From Trifolium pratense (lineage: Eukaryota; Streptophyta; Magnoliopsida; Fabales; Fabaceae), in NCBI RefSeq assembly GCF_020283565.1, contig NC_060060.1, forward strand, positions 12,834,001-12,898,000: 64,000 nucleotides of DNA, in the 5' to 3' direction. Every line of letters starts with the position of its first letter. Within the stretch, counting starts at the first letter, position 1. Under the pieces are notes generated by a model. The model had not been told where the DNA came from, ran no database searches, and saw only the letters and a list, made by a program, of their open reading frames with translations. Positions 33,277-44,830 of the stretch are shown here, piece by piece. The position numbers and the translations under genes are program-made.

Positions 33277-33365
33277 TAATTTTGACATTTGAGCCTGCCA
33301 CCCCATTCTTGGTGCCACTTGATCGATGCATAAATCTTGCTGTAGAGGCTGTAATGAACAGAAAT
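33277..33365 (+). pseudogene. 89-bp duplicated fragment of the TRA1 gene
   Basis: Bases 33277-33365 are identical by eye to 60051-60139, inside exon 13 of the TRA1/TRRAP gene of this window. The stretch encodes LTFEPATPFLVPLDRCINLA and VEAVMNRN in the donor. Same orientation. The left junction shares a few bases with the donor (CGC?TAATTTTG). The right junction abuts CTTCTAG, the flank of a MITE. It cannot encode anything by itself. Confidence 0.9.
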
Positions 33366-33725
33366 CTTCTAGGCTTAACTACACATTTGGTCTCATACGT
33401 TTATTTTAGGTTTTAATCTGGTCCCTTACGTTTAAAAAGTACTAATTTGGTCCCTTACATTTATTTTAGGTTTCAAGTTAGTCCTTTCCGTTAGTTTTGT
33501 CACTAACACCGTTTGAAGAGTAAACGTGTCAGCGTGTCCAAGTGCCACGTGTCAGTCCACATATGCAAATTGACTGCCACATGTGACAAAATTGACAGAA
33601 ATGACTAACTTGAAACCTAAAATAAACGTAAGGGACCAAATTGATATTTTTTAAACGTAAGAGACCAAATTGAAACCTAAAATAAACGTAAGGGACCAAA
33701 TGTATAGTAAAACCTTTCTTCTAGC
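33366..33725. mobile_element. Mutator-like MITE with long inverted repeats
   Basis: The element spans about 33373-33718. The left arm starts GGCTTAACTACACATTTGGTC and continues with GTTTATTTTAGGTTTTAATC. The right arm, read inwards, starts GGTTTTACTATACATTTGGTC and continues with GTTTATTTTAGGTTTCAATT. The arms are over 80 bp long, so the copy folds into a near-complete hairpin. A direct repeat TCTTCTA, within a possible 9-bp duplication, lies on both sides. It is related in layout to the two elements at 45896 and 47636. Confidence 0.7.
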
Positions 33726-34372
33726 ACAAACCAACTCTTTAAAATTATGAAATTCTCTTATTCTAAGCTTAAAAATAATCAAAATGTCCTCTAAATCTTC
33801 CTTGAATTTAAGTCACTTTTTTTTTATACAGAATTTAAGTCACTTTTAGCGTGTAATAACGGAATTATCACTCCCTCAATTTCTTTTTATTTGTCACTTT
33901 TGATCACCGCACACATGTTAATTTACAACTTTCATCATTAGTTATATATTTTAAGAAATTATGAATGGTTTATTTTTTTAAAATATTCGTCGAGATAAAT
34001 TGAACAAAATAACATCTGTTTGTATACATTAATAAAAAATATGATCAAATTAAATTATGTAAATAATACACATGTAACAACACTGCTTTTTTGACACAAA
34101 TACTCCAAAGAAAACACTATTATACCGAAGAGAAATATACATTTTTGACACAAATGAATAAAGACACCATATATTTATATGGTTTTCAAATTTTATTTAA
34201 ATCCTTTTTCTCCCTCTTTTCTTATAAGTATGAACTTCAAGGGAATGAGCATTAGACTCTCCGGTTAAATTTTGAATTTATAGTGTGATAAAAAAAATGT
34301 TTAGTATAAACTAAATTAGCTAGATTATTGTAAAAAAAAATAAAAAATCAGCTAGATTATTCGTTATTAGCT
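33726..34372. other. Intergenic, no gene seen
   Basis: AT-rich DNA. A Stowaway-like left end (CACTCCCTCAATTTCTTTTT) lies at about 33870. No gene. Confidence 0.3.
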
Positions 34373-34592
34373 ATAAGACTTTGTTTGGCAAAAAATAGTG
34401 GATAACGAATAAACTAGTTTATAAGTATGAAATGACATAAAAAAATATATATTTAATAAATATTTAATTTTTTTAAGTAAGATGACAAAGATAGATAAAC
34501 TATAAGCTAAAAATATGAACTTATTAAAATGAGCTTAAATTTATTCGTTACAAGCTAATTTATCGACTTTTGGGCAATATTTTACAAAACAT
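34373..34592. mobile_element. Possible MITE upstream of YAF9
   Basis: The left end ATAAGACTTTGTTTGGCAAA and the right end, read inwards, ATGCTATGTTTTGTAAAATA are weakly inverted, and TTATTCGTTA/TAACGAATAA lies inside both arms (about 34400 and 34541). Non-coding, about 330 bp upstream of the YAF9 ATG. Confidence 0.4.
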
Positions 34593-34874
34593 AGCATTAG
34601 TCTTCCATTTTGGCACAGTGGCAGCCTCTGCCACGCTGGACATAAAGTGCATCACATTAATTTAAGATTTTTTCTTTTTATTTTTTTTTTTTGGTCAGGA
34701 AGATTTTTTCTTTTTAATCTTAAGAAAATGCAATAATACAAAAAAAAAAAAAAAAAAAATGAACAACCACCGAAGAATAAGAACAAAAAAACGCGAAAGC
34801 ATTATCCTCTTGCACTGTCTGTATCAGTATCATCAAAATCAACACATAAAATTAGTGCGCCCAATTTCTCCCTA

Positions 34875-34883
34875 AAACCCTAA
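34875..34883 (+). promoter_or_regulatory. Telo-box in the YAF9 leader
   Basis: AAACCCTAA, followed by a second partial unit (AACCCC), 42 nt before the ATG. Telo-boxes are frequent just downstream of the start site in housekeeping plant genes. The function here is inferred. Confidence 0.5.
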
Positions 34884-34924
34884 ACCCCAAATTCTCAAAT
34901 TTCTCAATTTCTGAAATCAACCAA

Positions 34925-36807
34925 ATGTCTCACTCTCAAACGTTACCACTCAAGAAACAACAAGCTGAAAACCCATCAGATGATGGTTCTTCTGCTATTA
35001 AACCTTCTCGTCTCAAAATTTCATTACCCTCTGAAGATAGTGACAAAAAGGTAACACCTTTATGTGTTTTTAGCTTCAATCATACAAAAAAAATTCAACC
35101 CTAATTGTGCCTGTATTTTCCCTTTGCTTTTTTGTTATTTTGCTTTGTTGGGTTACTGATAAAAATTGAATTTTTGGTTCAGAATGTCAACAAGAGGGTT
35201 AAAGATGTTGAAATTTGTCTCCCTATAGTTTATGGGACTATTGCATTTTATCTGGGTAGGAAGGCTAGTGAGTAAGTTCTGATTTTTATTTTTGCTTAGT
35301 TTTATTGGTTATGGTTATTGATTTTAGATTTTGTTGCAATTGTAATTATAATTTAATTAATCACTGAATTGAATGCTATTAGGTCTCAATCTCATAAGTG
35401 GACGGTTTATGTACGCGGAGCTTCTAATGAAGATCTTACCGCGGTGGTTAAGAGGGTTGTGTTTCAGTTGCATCCTAGTTTCAACAACCCAACAAGAGTT
35501 GTTGAATCACCGCCTTTTGAAGTATCAGAATGTGGTTGGGGTGAATTTGAGATAGCTATCAGCCTCTTTTTCCACAGTGATGTCTGTGAAAAACAGTTGG
35601 ATTTGTGAGCTTCTTTTTGCTTCCTCTAGTGCATTCGTTTTTCGCTCGTTACTTTGAGGTTGCACTTTTTTGAATGACTTTTGTTTGTTTTTATAGGTAT
35701 CACCATTTGAAATTGTATCCTGAAGATGAATCTGGCCCGCAGACTACGAAGAGGCCTGTTGTCATTGAGTCTTACAATGAGGTTGTTTTTCCTGAACCTT
35801 CTGAGAGTTTTCTCGCACGCGTGCAGAATGATCCTGCTGTTGTTGTTCCTAGGCTTCCGGCTGGTTTGAATTTACCAAGCCCGGGTACATTTCTTCCAAT
35901 GATCTTCTGATTTTTATTGTTATTATTACTACTATTACATTTCACCTTTCAAAAGCTATTCTTTATAATCCCATTGTGTTGGTTTCTGCAGTGCCAATTG
36001 ATTCTAGGAATGACAACGAGAGAGGTGACACCAAAGACCATCCACTAAGCCAGTGGTTCTTGAACTTCTCAGAAGCTGATGAGCTCTTAAAACTAGCATC
36101 AGCCCGCCAACAGGTTCTGGTTGCTTTGCTCTATCATGCATTTTCTATTTGAATACGCTGTTTCATGACTAGAAAATTGTTAGCGGCATTTATTTCATTA
36201 CATGTTAGGTTTTACTTTTTCTTCCGTAAAGTGACATTATATCTAGTTATGGGGACTACATTTTGAATATAAATACAATCAATTCAATTCCTTGATTCAT
36301 TCCTAGTGTGCAATTAATCAAGATCATCTTTTCACAAACGATATGCGTATTGTATTTGTCTGCATTCTTGTTTGTAGTTTAGGAGGCCTTTATTGGATGG
36401 TGAAACTTAATGGAGTAATTCGTTGTTTTTGTATTTGTCCACATTCTTCTTGTCTGTAGTCTAGGAGGCTTTTATTGAATGGTGAAACTTAATGGAGTAA
36501 TTCTTTTTTTTTCGCCGAATGTTTTATTTGTTTTGCACTAGTTTGGATGTATATAGTGAGCACTAAATTAAATGCTCCTTTTGTGCACATGTTGTGGATT
36601 TCTCTTTCTTAATAGTGAAAATAATTTGTTAGTCTTGTAGTACTTGAACTATTTAAAGTCTTTTAAACATATTGTGAACTTCTGTGCTAACTAATAACTA
36701 TGTTTGCAATGTGTTAGGTGCAAGCTCACATTGTTAAGCTGCGAAGACAATTGAATTTGTTGGAAGGATTACCTCCGGCAAAACAACCTTCTGGTTATGA
36801 CTTATGA
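34925..36807 (+). CDS. YAF9: YEATS-domain protein, YAF9/TAF14/GAS41 type
   Basis: Nuclear reader of acylated histone tails, shared by the NuA4 acetyltransferase and SWR1 H2A.Z-exchange complexes. Six exons: 34925-35050, 35183-35271, 35383-35604, 35697-35884, 35992-36113, 36718-36807. Lengths sum to 837 nt, with consistent phases and GT-AG borders, giving 278 residues. The YEATS domain covers about residues 45-190: [100 protein letters not shown]. The C terminus ([20 protein letters not shown] ... [15 protein letters not shown]) is the coiled coil that contacts complex partners. Length is near that of Arabidopsis YAF9A (about 268). Whether it is the YAF9A or YAF9B/TAF14 orthologue I cannot settle; position next to WUS favours the TAF14 (At2g18000) side. 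Confidence 0.95.
36351..36504 (+). repeat. Tandem duplication in YAF9 intron 5
   Basis: Two roughly 77-bp units (from 36351 and 36430) share TGTATTTGTCYRCATTCTT, TAGGAGGC and TGGTGAAACTTAATGGAGTA. They lie entirely in intron 5 (36114-36717), which is otherwise unremarkable. Confidence 0.8.
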
Positions 36808-37269
36808 ATGTACATGATTTTTATCTCGAAAGTATTTTTTTGGGGATTTCCCTGTAGGGTTAAACTTGGAAAGATTAGTCATGAATAGTTGTGTGTATAT
36901 ATACACATCATCTTCCTGCTAGATTGTTTTGAATATATTTCCATCTGTAGAAGCCAGTAGTTTGGAATTTTAAAAGAGACGTGGTACTTGGCGTTTATGC
37001 TGAAACTTTTACATGGTGAATCAGTGATAGATATTTGTATTAACAGTACTATGTGAAGTTTAAGTATTTTATCTTAGACTTAGATTTCTATCTAAATATA
37101 CATATTTTTTATCATCTAAGCCGAACTTAGATTTCTATTTATTAACCATTGTGTTAATAACTTTTATGCTTAAATTGACACAGTATTAATGACTAGTGTT
37201 ATTGATATGTTTTTGTATGAAGTTACATATACAAAGAGTGTAGTGTGTCATGGCATTATTCATGTTATG
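36808..37269. other. YAF9 3' flank
   Basis: Likely 3' UTR of YAF9 followed by AT-rich spacer. I cannot place the polyadenylation site. No other gene. Confidence 0.35.
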
Positions 37270-37650
37270 AGGATTTCCCTCTGGCCATTGCAGCTTGGAT
37301 AGATTATGTTCCAGCTGATATGTGTAGTCGATTTTTCGGTGCTAATCTTCATAAGTGGATTGTTCTTAACATCTATCTTAATGTGATTGATGGTCTTTTT
37401 GAACAAGTGTGATTGATGGTCTTGATGTTGAGTGTAATGCTTTTTGGGATATGGTTTGTCACTACATATTGACATGGAGAAATAAGGAACCTCGTGATGA
37501 GAATGTTGTTCGATCTTGCTACTCTTGGTCTTGTTTTCGTAGGCTAACGAAGGAGTATGCACAGGTTGGTCAAACGGTGGATTTCATGCAGCGTGCCCCT
37601 AAAGTGTTGGTGTTTGTTCGTTGGGTTCCTCCTTCCATTTAAAAGATTGA
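37270..37650 (+). mobile_element. LINE ORF2 fragment (between zinc knuckle and RNase H)
   Basis: Translation of 37409-37642 gives ECNAFWDMVCHYILTWRNKE, then RWVPPSI. This resembles the segment of plant LINE ORF2 before RNase H (a conserved W-RNK motif and the W-PP entry to RNase H). Upstream (37290-37400) the similarity is broken by frameshifts. It is a relic between two convergent genes. Confidence 0.55.
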
Positions 37651-37976
37651 TCTCTTTCAATAAATATTTTTTCATACGCAACGATCAGAAATCAATTGAA
37701 CCCTATACGTTATTATCCAAAACAAAATTTTCTTCTGTGTTAACAAGATGTAAAAATAAAATATTCAAGTGGTAAGGTATATTATAGTATAAGCACTGTA
37801 TACTACATAATATATACAGTATACGCTTGCACAAAGTCACTGTTTATTCACTTTCTCTTCAATAACTCTATCGAGAGAAGGAAACTCTTCCTACATTGTT
37901 TCACTACCAAAACAAGAACTTGGCAAGGAAAATAAGGAAAAGTAATAACATGGAATTATTAATGTAGTAACACTCC

Positions 37977-39093
37977 TTAAGCTTTTGGAGAGTCAACTTC
38001 ATGGCTTCCCTTCTTTTTAGAGAAAAGCCATCCTATCAAAGGCATCATTGTCTTTTTCTTACCTTTCTTGATTGAATTAGGTCTCACAAGTAACTCATCT
38101 TTATTAGGAATAACATGAGCTAATACATGAGGGCTAGCAAATTTCACATATCTTCTTTTTTGGATTGTTTCCTCGTTATCATCATCGTCGTTGTTATTGG
38201 TTTGTGTTTTGATATCCTTGTTGGTTGCATTTGCTATGAACTTGATGTCTTCGGTTGTCTCTGGAATAGCGCATCGTTGTAGCAACTTCAATTCTCTTGC
38301 CTTTGTCTCTTCCAACTCTTTCTTTGTTTGGTCTAGTTCCTTTTTGAGGGATTTGATGCATTGAGCTAGGAAGTTAGCTTCTTCTTTTGTTCCTTCAAGT
38401 TTTTGCTTTGTTTCTTCTAGCTCAGATGCTAATGCTCCAGTTTTGGATTGTGCACTCTCTCTTTCATTTTCTTCATTTTGCATCTTAATCATTGCACATG
38501 TATAATCACAAGAAAATTAATCAGAATTTATGCACCCTCTTCAATTTCAAACCTCATTGAATCAACAGTTTAGTCATTGAAATTGTCGATTGTAAAATTA
38601 ACAAAATTATTGAACGATACATAAATTGAGAATCTTCAATCAAATGTGTTCGAAACCAATTTAGCGGATTGAATTAATTAATCGATGGAAGACATGTGAC
38701 CTATAAAAAATTCAATTTCAAAATTATTTTAAAATATCATTGTTTAAAAAAGTAAATTTTGTGTCACTTGCAATCTTATGAACTACATGACGATGAACTT
38801 ATATGTATGTAAAGTTTAACTAGTGATTATACGCGTCAGGGTTCGAATTCAATACTTCTGATCGATTCGATGCAAACTGAAATTTATTAACCAGTTGAGT
38901 CAAACTAGTTCGTTAGTAGCAATAAAATGAGAATGTAAAGAGAAAGAACCTCTTTGAGCTTGTTGGCATAAATTTCTCCAGCTAAGACTCTTTCTCCAAA
39001 CAAAAGAACAGCTTCCTTAACTGACTTGAATGGAGCTCCAGTGTCAATCTCTGCACGTCCCATGATCAATGTTCCACCTTCTTCTCTATCCAT
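37977..39093 (-). CDS. WEB-family (DUF827) coiled-coil protein
   Basis: Two exons: 39093-38950 (144 nt) and 38483-37977 (507 nt), 216 residues. The N terminus [20 protein letters not shown] then [19 protein letters not shown] is the signature of the small WEB-family proteins such as At2g17940/At1g75720. Exon 2 begins [10 protein letters not shown] and forms a long coiled coil (about residues 55-125: [40 protein letters not shown]). An acidic N/D/E-rich stretch follows, and a basic tail [20 protein letters not shown] near the end. Larger WEB proteins act in chloroplast movement and actin organisation; the role of the small ones is not known to me. Donor GT at 38948-38949 (GAG|GTTCTT) is a weak match to consensus. 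It is convergent with YAF9. Confidence 0.85.
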
Positions 39094-39643
39094 GTTATGC
39101 TATGAGCTAAATAGTACCAAACTTTACTTAAAATCCAAACACAACAAATTAAAACTATGATAGAATTAAATCAATTAATGGCAAAACGTGTATGAGTGAA
39201 TATATTTGAAGACAAAATTAAGCACCACAGAAAGAGCCCCATTTAATACAAGTAACAAATATGTGAACTATATAGTACTAAGGTTCTTAGTAATGAGTAT
39301 TGTTGGTGTAATAATTGGTTAACTTGAAAAGAAACTTTTTTTTCTTTGCGTCCACTTCACTAGTATTTCGTTAATTGAAGTTGACATGTTAGTTAGAGTG
39401 TCTTGATAATTTAGTTAGTTCAATCTATTTCAAATCGAGATTTTTGAAAGCACTATTTTGCAGCATTGATTAAGACTTGTCTCCTATCAAATAATAGATT
39501 CTATACTAGTAATTAATCACTTATTATGAGTTCTATTATTATGCATGTAAACTTTTAGAAAGATATTTAAAATGGGGTTTTTCTTGTACTTAAGGAGAAT
39601 TTTTATTTTTTTGTATCCGGTACTTTGTCCAAATTGGTAATTA
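39094..39643. other. Upstream region of the WEB-family gene
   Basis: AT-rich sequence with no repeat end that I can name. The promoter of the minus-strand WEB gene should lie in the first few hundred bases. Confidence 0.3.
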
Positions 39644-39842
39644 AATAAAGTAGAAAATTTCTCAACGCACCCACCCACTTTCTCCCCCACTTCCCAAAAA
39701 ATTCGGAAAACGTTTTCCGAATTTTTTATAGTGTAAATTTTACACTAAAAAACAGTTCGGAACGTATTTTCCGAATTTTTTTAGGTGCGTTAGGGAGTGC
39801 AGGAGAAATGTTGAGGTGCGTTGAGAAATTTTCAATAAAGTA
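39644..39842. mobile_element. Mutator-type MITE with perfect ends and 9-bp target duplication
   Basis: Element 39653-39833 (181 bp) has perfect 19-bp inverted ends GAAAATTTCTCAACGCACC. A perfect 9-bp duplication AATAAAGTA flanks it (39644-39652, 39834-39842), the length made by Mutator-like transposases. The centre contains a second palindrome (ATTCGGAAAACGTTTTCCGAAT and TTCGGAACGTATTTTCCGAA arms) around TGTAAATTTTACA. Perfect ends suggest recent movement. Confidence 0.9.
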
Positions 39843-40225
39843 GTCATTTGTCCAACTCACTCTAGTTAGACCTACTTGTAAATTTTTACAATAAAGAATT
39901 TTATTACATTTGTTGAAACATAATGTTGAATTGCTAAAAGAAATTAATAATCTAATGTTTATTGAATTCATTATTTTTCCTTTTCTAATAATAAAAATAG
40001 TATCACATTAGTTTAGAGATTAAATTATATTATGTTATGTACCAACAGTATAAATTTTTGTTTACAGTGCATACAATCAAATTACAGCATAATGTCATTT
40101 TCTTATGTTTGGTTCTAAAACAGTTTTATAATTGTCTATGACGAGTGATTGAACAGTTTAAAAAAAGTTATAACCAATGCTGTTTAAAAATTAAATCATT
40201 TGCTTTATAACCAATTTTTTTTGAC
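39843..40225. other. Spacer before the LINE 3' end
   Basis: AT-rich. The run AACCAATTTTTTTTGACC at about 40210 is the probable poly-A end of the minus-strand LINE. No gene. Confidence 0.35.
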
Positions 40226-40235
40226 CAAAGGAAAC

Positions 40236-41205
40236 TCATGACATTTCATTAGCAATAATAAAATCGATATAAGAGGGTACATCAATGAAAATATGGAAAC
40301 TAGCTAGAGATGATGCCACATTTACTAATATATGAGCGGTCTCATTGGCTTGTCTCCTAACAAACTCAACCCGAGAGTTTCTAAAATGAGAGGTATGAAT
40401 ATATTGACAATCTTTAATGACATCTCCTAACCCAGAAATATCTCTTGCTTTGCTATGAAACTTTGCAACAACATTCTTAGAGTCAAGTTCAAAGTCTACA
40501 TTCTCCAATTGCAACTCTTGGATCCACTTCAAAGCATGGAGCAAACCTACCGCTTCTCCGGTGTCGACATCGAGAATGGGGGAAAACCATTCAGTTTTTG
40601 CAAGGACAAAACTCCCTTGATCGTCTCGGATACAAATACCAATCCCTGTCCTATTGCGCCTTGCAGAGAAAGAAGCATCAACATTACACTTATATCTTCC
40701 TGCAGGTGGTTTTAACCATACCGAGTCAACATGTTGTTGTTGCGGAACGGTTCGTCGTCGTTGTTGTTGTTCCTGTGCTACATTCCACTCCATGATTAAG
40801 TTTCTTGCTCAGTCACACACCACATGTAGTGCTTCACTATGATTCTTCCATATTTTATTATTCTGTTGCTGCCATATACTCCATAACAACGCTGCAAAGA
40901 GAGAGCGTTCAGCTGTTCCAAGAACCTGCAACACAGAAAAAATTGTACCAGTAATTTCGGCATTATTATTAATGTGTTGTTGTATCATGTTCCACCAGCC
41001 CACATTCCGCCACAGAGATTCACTATTTTTACACAAAAAGAAAACATGGTGACTGTCTTCTAAGCCATCATCACATAGCACACAAGAATTTGGACAATTA
41101 ACCCCTTTTGCGTTAAGGCGAACTCTAGTTGGAACACAGTTACGACATAACCTCCAAAGAAAATTCCTTAATTTAGGTGGAGATTTTATCGTCCAGATTA
41201 AATTC
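40236..41205 (-). pseudogene. LINE ORF2 remnant: zf-RVT and RNase H
   Basis: 40809-41081 carries the zinc-knuckle region (CDDGLEDSHHVFFLCKNSES, LWSIWQQQNNKIW). 40236-40793 carries a plant LINE-type RNase H (RVT_3): WLKPPAGRYKCNVDASFSAR, GIGICIRDDQGSF, GEAVGLLHALKWIQEL, VDFELDSKNVVAKFHS, RQANETAHILVNVA. The four acidic positions (D in NVDAS, E in GEA, D in LDS, and E near NETAH) are visible. A stop separates the two parts. Confidence 0.85.
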
Positions 41206-42529
41206 TAGTGTCCCGAAACTTGTAGGTGAGAAGTATCAATAGCATCCACAACGCAGTAACGATAAGCACTTTTAACAGAATAAATACCATTCTTCTCATA
41301 TCTCCAAATAATCCGATCATTCTGAACCGACGCAAGAAGAGGAGTTTTGAGAATTTTTGTTGCGGTATTGTCATCCACTAGGTCTTGAATTAAAGGGGCA
41401 TTCCACCTTTTTTCATTGCCTATAAAGATGTCAAATATAGTCATATTTGCTAGTTCCTCATGCAAATTTGGTGGTGTTGGAATGATTGACCCATCTGAAA
41501 TCCACCTATGATTCCACATAGGAATGTCATGCCCAGACCCAACCACCCATTGGTAACCATTTCTCACTACAAATGCTACGTCAAACGTAACTTGGGTTGT
41601 GACCAATGCTTGAACTAAGAAAATCACTTCGAGGAAAATATTTAGCTTTGAAAATTCTAGTGATTAAACTACCTGGATTGGTTAATAAGTTTCAGGCCTG
41701 CTTACCAAGCGTTGCATAATTAAAAGCGGTAATGCTCTTAAAACCCAAGCCACCAACATTTTTGTGCATCGCTAAGCGTTCCCATGATAACCAATGAATA
41801 TCTTTAGCCTGCTCATTATTGTGGCCCCACCAGAACGAATTCATCATCTTCTCAATTTGACAATTTCATCACTAAGAGAGTGTGGAATTAAGAAAATACT
41901 CATAATGTAAGATGGAATAGATTGCAGAACTGACTTGATCATAACCTCTCTGCCTGCTTGAGAGAGACAACGGCTGCTCCAAGAATTAATCTTTTTCCAA
42001 ATTCTATCCTTAATGAACTTGAAAGTGGCCTTTTTACTTCGATCTACCATAGAAGGTAGTCCGAGGTATTTTCCAGTCCCCAGAACTTGTTGCACTCCTA
42101 ATCAATTAGCTATTGAATTCTTGATAGGATATAAGACATTTCTGCTGAAGTAGACCTCAGATTTCAACAAATTTATTGATTGGTCTGAAGCAATTTCATA
42201 AGTAGAGAGAATGTTCTTCATAACCAAAGCCTCATTTTCTTCTGCTCTAAAAAAGAGGAAACAGTCATCTGCAAATAATAAGTGAGAAACAATGGGTGCA
42301 TTTCGACAAATTTTGGCCCCATGAATATCACCTCTATCCTCGGCTTTCCGGATAAGTGCCGACGAACCCTCAGCACACATGATAAATAAATAAGGCGGTA
42401 ATGGATCACCTTGACGCAATCATCTCCCGGGTACAATAGGGCCCACCATGTTCTCATTGAAAATGACGAGTAATCCACGGTTTCAACACATAACATGATC
42501 CATGAAATCCATTTTTGAGAGAAACCCAA
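41206..42529 (-). pseudogene. LINE ORF2 remnant: C-terminal half of reverse transcriptase
   Basis: 42102-42419 contains RQGDPLPPYLF and the catalytic LLFADDCFLF. 41844-42095 contains the thumb region (KYLGLPSMVDRSKKATFKFI, INSWSSRCLSQAGREVMI). 41205-41627 contains GHDIPMWNHRWI. A one-base deletion near 42470 and a premature TGA just before the RQGDP motif break the frame. A further frameshift lies near 42100. The catalytic aspartates are still present. Confidence 0.85.
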
Positions 42530-42556
42530 AGTGCTCTGAACATCCTTTAAATAATC

Positions 42557-44161
42557 TCAATCAATCCTATCATACGCTTTGTTGATATCCAGTTTAAGCG
42601 CTACTTCGCCTTGCTTTCCTCTGGTCTTAGACTTCATATGATGAACAATCTCAATAGCGGTCATAGCATTGTCTAAGATTGATCTCCCAGGAACAAACGC
42701 CGACTGATATTCAGATATACATTTATCAAGAACATGTTTCAGCCTGTTAGCAAATACTTTTGCCACCACCTTATAAAGAACATTACATAATGTTATAGGT
42801 CTCCAATCTTTCATGGAAGTTTGGTTGTCACCTTTAGGAATTAACGCAATATTAGTCGAGTTCAAAGTAGTCGGAAAGGAACCTGATTCCAGCCAAGAAC
42901 AGCCTGCTGTGTATATTTCATGCCCACACATATCCCAAAAGTGTTGATAAAATCCCGGATTAAAACCATCTGGGCCTGGACATTTATCAGCTTGCATAGA
43001 GAAAATGGCATCCTTTAACTCATCAAAGGTGAAAGGTGCTGTCAACATATTGTTATCATCACTAGTCACCGAGGGAGTTAATGCATTTAGCACCATATCA
43101 CGGGAGCTATTCTGTTTCTGGTAGAGAGATGAAAAATAATCTTTAGCAATTGCCATCATACCCTCTTGGGAACGACACTCTATCCCATTAGCATCATATA
43201 AACGAGTAATCCTGTTCACTTTCTTCCTTGCAGTAGCAGCAGCATGAAAAAACTTCGTATTTAAATCACCGTTCTTATACCAAAATGTTTTGGCACGTTG
43301 CTTCCAAAAAACACCATCTTGTCTAAGGAGGGAAGATAATCTCCTCTTCAAGGCATTATAATAATTAAGATTTGAATTATCAACATGGTCCCGAACCTGC
43401 TCCAGCTTTTTATGATATTTATCAATGTCCTTTCGCAGGTTCTGGAAATGTTTTTTGCTCCAGCTAATCATATCAGATGCACACAGTTCAAGTTTATTGA
43501 CAATACCTTGTGTTGAAGACAGTTGCCAGCACTGCCGCACAAAGCTCTCAAACTCAGGCTCAACTAACCAAGCATTTTCGAATTTGAAATGTTTATTCGA
43601 AATGGAGATGGAATTTGAAGGATCACATGATAGCCAAAGGGGGTAGTGATCAGACGATGTTGCAGTCAGACACTCTAGTCTTGCATTAGGAAAAATTTGA
43701 CACCAAGCTTCTGTTGAGAGGGCTCGATCCAACTTCACCTCGATTGCTCTATCTGTACCCAAACTCTTGAACCACGTAAATTGGTAACCTTCCATGTTCA
43801 AATCAAACAAACCAGCATCTGATACAGCTTCCCTAAACCCATTAATCAACCAATTAGCTCTATCGACTCTGCCCTTCTTTTCATCTGAAGATAATATGTC
43901 ATTGAAATCACCGATAATACACCAAGGTAAATTAGAAATATGAGAGAGTTAACGAAGAAAATTCCAAGAATCTCGTCTATGTCCTCCTTCTGGATAACCA
44001 TAAAAACCCAACACATAACACAACTCATTTATTTTATTCGAATTAACCAAAGTCTCATACAAAATCATAACATCCGATTTATACTTACGGATGAGGAATT
44101 TTAAATTAATAACTGCACTCGGGTTTCCCAAGCCCCGGCTGTTCCAACTTATTATACTCAT
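42557..44161 (-). pseudogene. LINE ORF2 remnant: endonuclease and N-terminal reverse transcriptase
   Basis: 44161-43949 opens MSIISWNSRGLGNPSAVINL, the start of the apurinic-type endonuclease. The frame breaks near 43950. 43849-42557 continues with LDRALSTEAW, the endonuclease SDHYPLW motif, then ADKCPGPDGFNPGFYQHFW, IALIPKGDN, MKDWRPITLCNVLYKVVAKV, QSAFVPGRSILDN and KLDINKAYDRID. A TGA replaces the expected tryptophan codon at 42557-42559; the same frame resumes after it. Confidence 0.88.
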
Positions 44162-44830
44162 TTTTCTGGGCAGGCCTGATTTCCAGGACCTGCCCTTACA
44201 ATGTTTACATCAAACAGAGGGTTACAATTCATAGTTATGCCATTTCCAGCAGTCTTTTCAGCAGTCTTGCTAGTTCCAGCATCCACACTAGCTTCAGAAG
44301 TTATCTTTGGGTCAATCTTCATTGCATCAATAGTTATTACAACATGTGTTTCACCCATACCTTTAGCCAAATGAGAACTTTTCTTCGAAACAGCACCTTC
44401 AATTCCATCGTCTGCAGAACCATGTGGAACAATATCCAGTTTTTCCTGAGTAGTAGTATCCTTGTATTTTGGTATACGCGTGCTTCGAGTATCTGGGCCT
44501 ATCAACATCTGTCTCAGCCTAGCAGTGGGAGGAGAGGGGGGCAGAGTTTGAACTTGTGTGGTGATGAGCTGATTGTCTCTAACAGTCTGAACAATTTCTA
44601 TGCGAACAACATTTTCAATAATTACCACATCATTGATACTTGCACCAGCAATTTCAGTGTCCTCTTCTAGATTGACTGCATCGTTCGAATTTTGTCCCAT
44701 CTCGTTACCATTCCTAAACCACCTGTGTTGCTTCTGCCTCCGACATTCCTTCGAGTATCAGCCCTGAGAGTAGGTCCCCATTCAGCTACAGCCTCTGTTG
44801 CGCCTTCTTCATGTTTTTTGTCTGTTGTCT
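44158..44830 (-). pseudogene. LINE ORF1 remnant (nucleic-acid-binding protein, C-terminal part)
   Basis: Reading from 44830, the text TEAVAEWGPTLRADTRRNVG followed by GRSNTGG resembles the C-terminal LRA(D/E)..RR region that plant LINE ORF1 proteins show after the zinc knuckle. A later open stretch (44700-44158) is low in motifs. The zinc knuckle and everything upstream are missing. It ends next to the start of ORF2. Confidence 0.6.

Noticed and set aside
33174..33416. 80-codon plus-strand frame that includes the TRA1 fragment
   Set aside because: Only the 29 codons copied from TRA1 look like protein; the rest is LTR and MITE sequence, so it is not a new fusion gene without transcript evidence.
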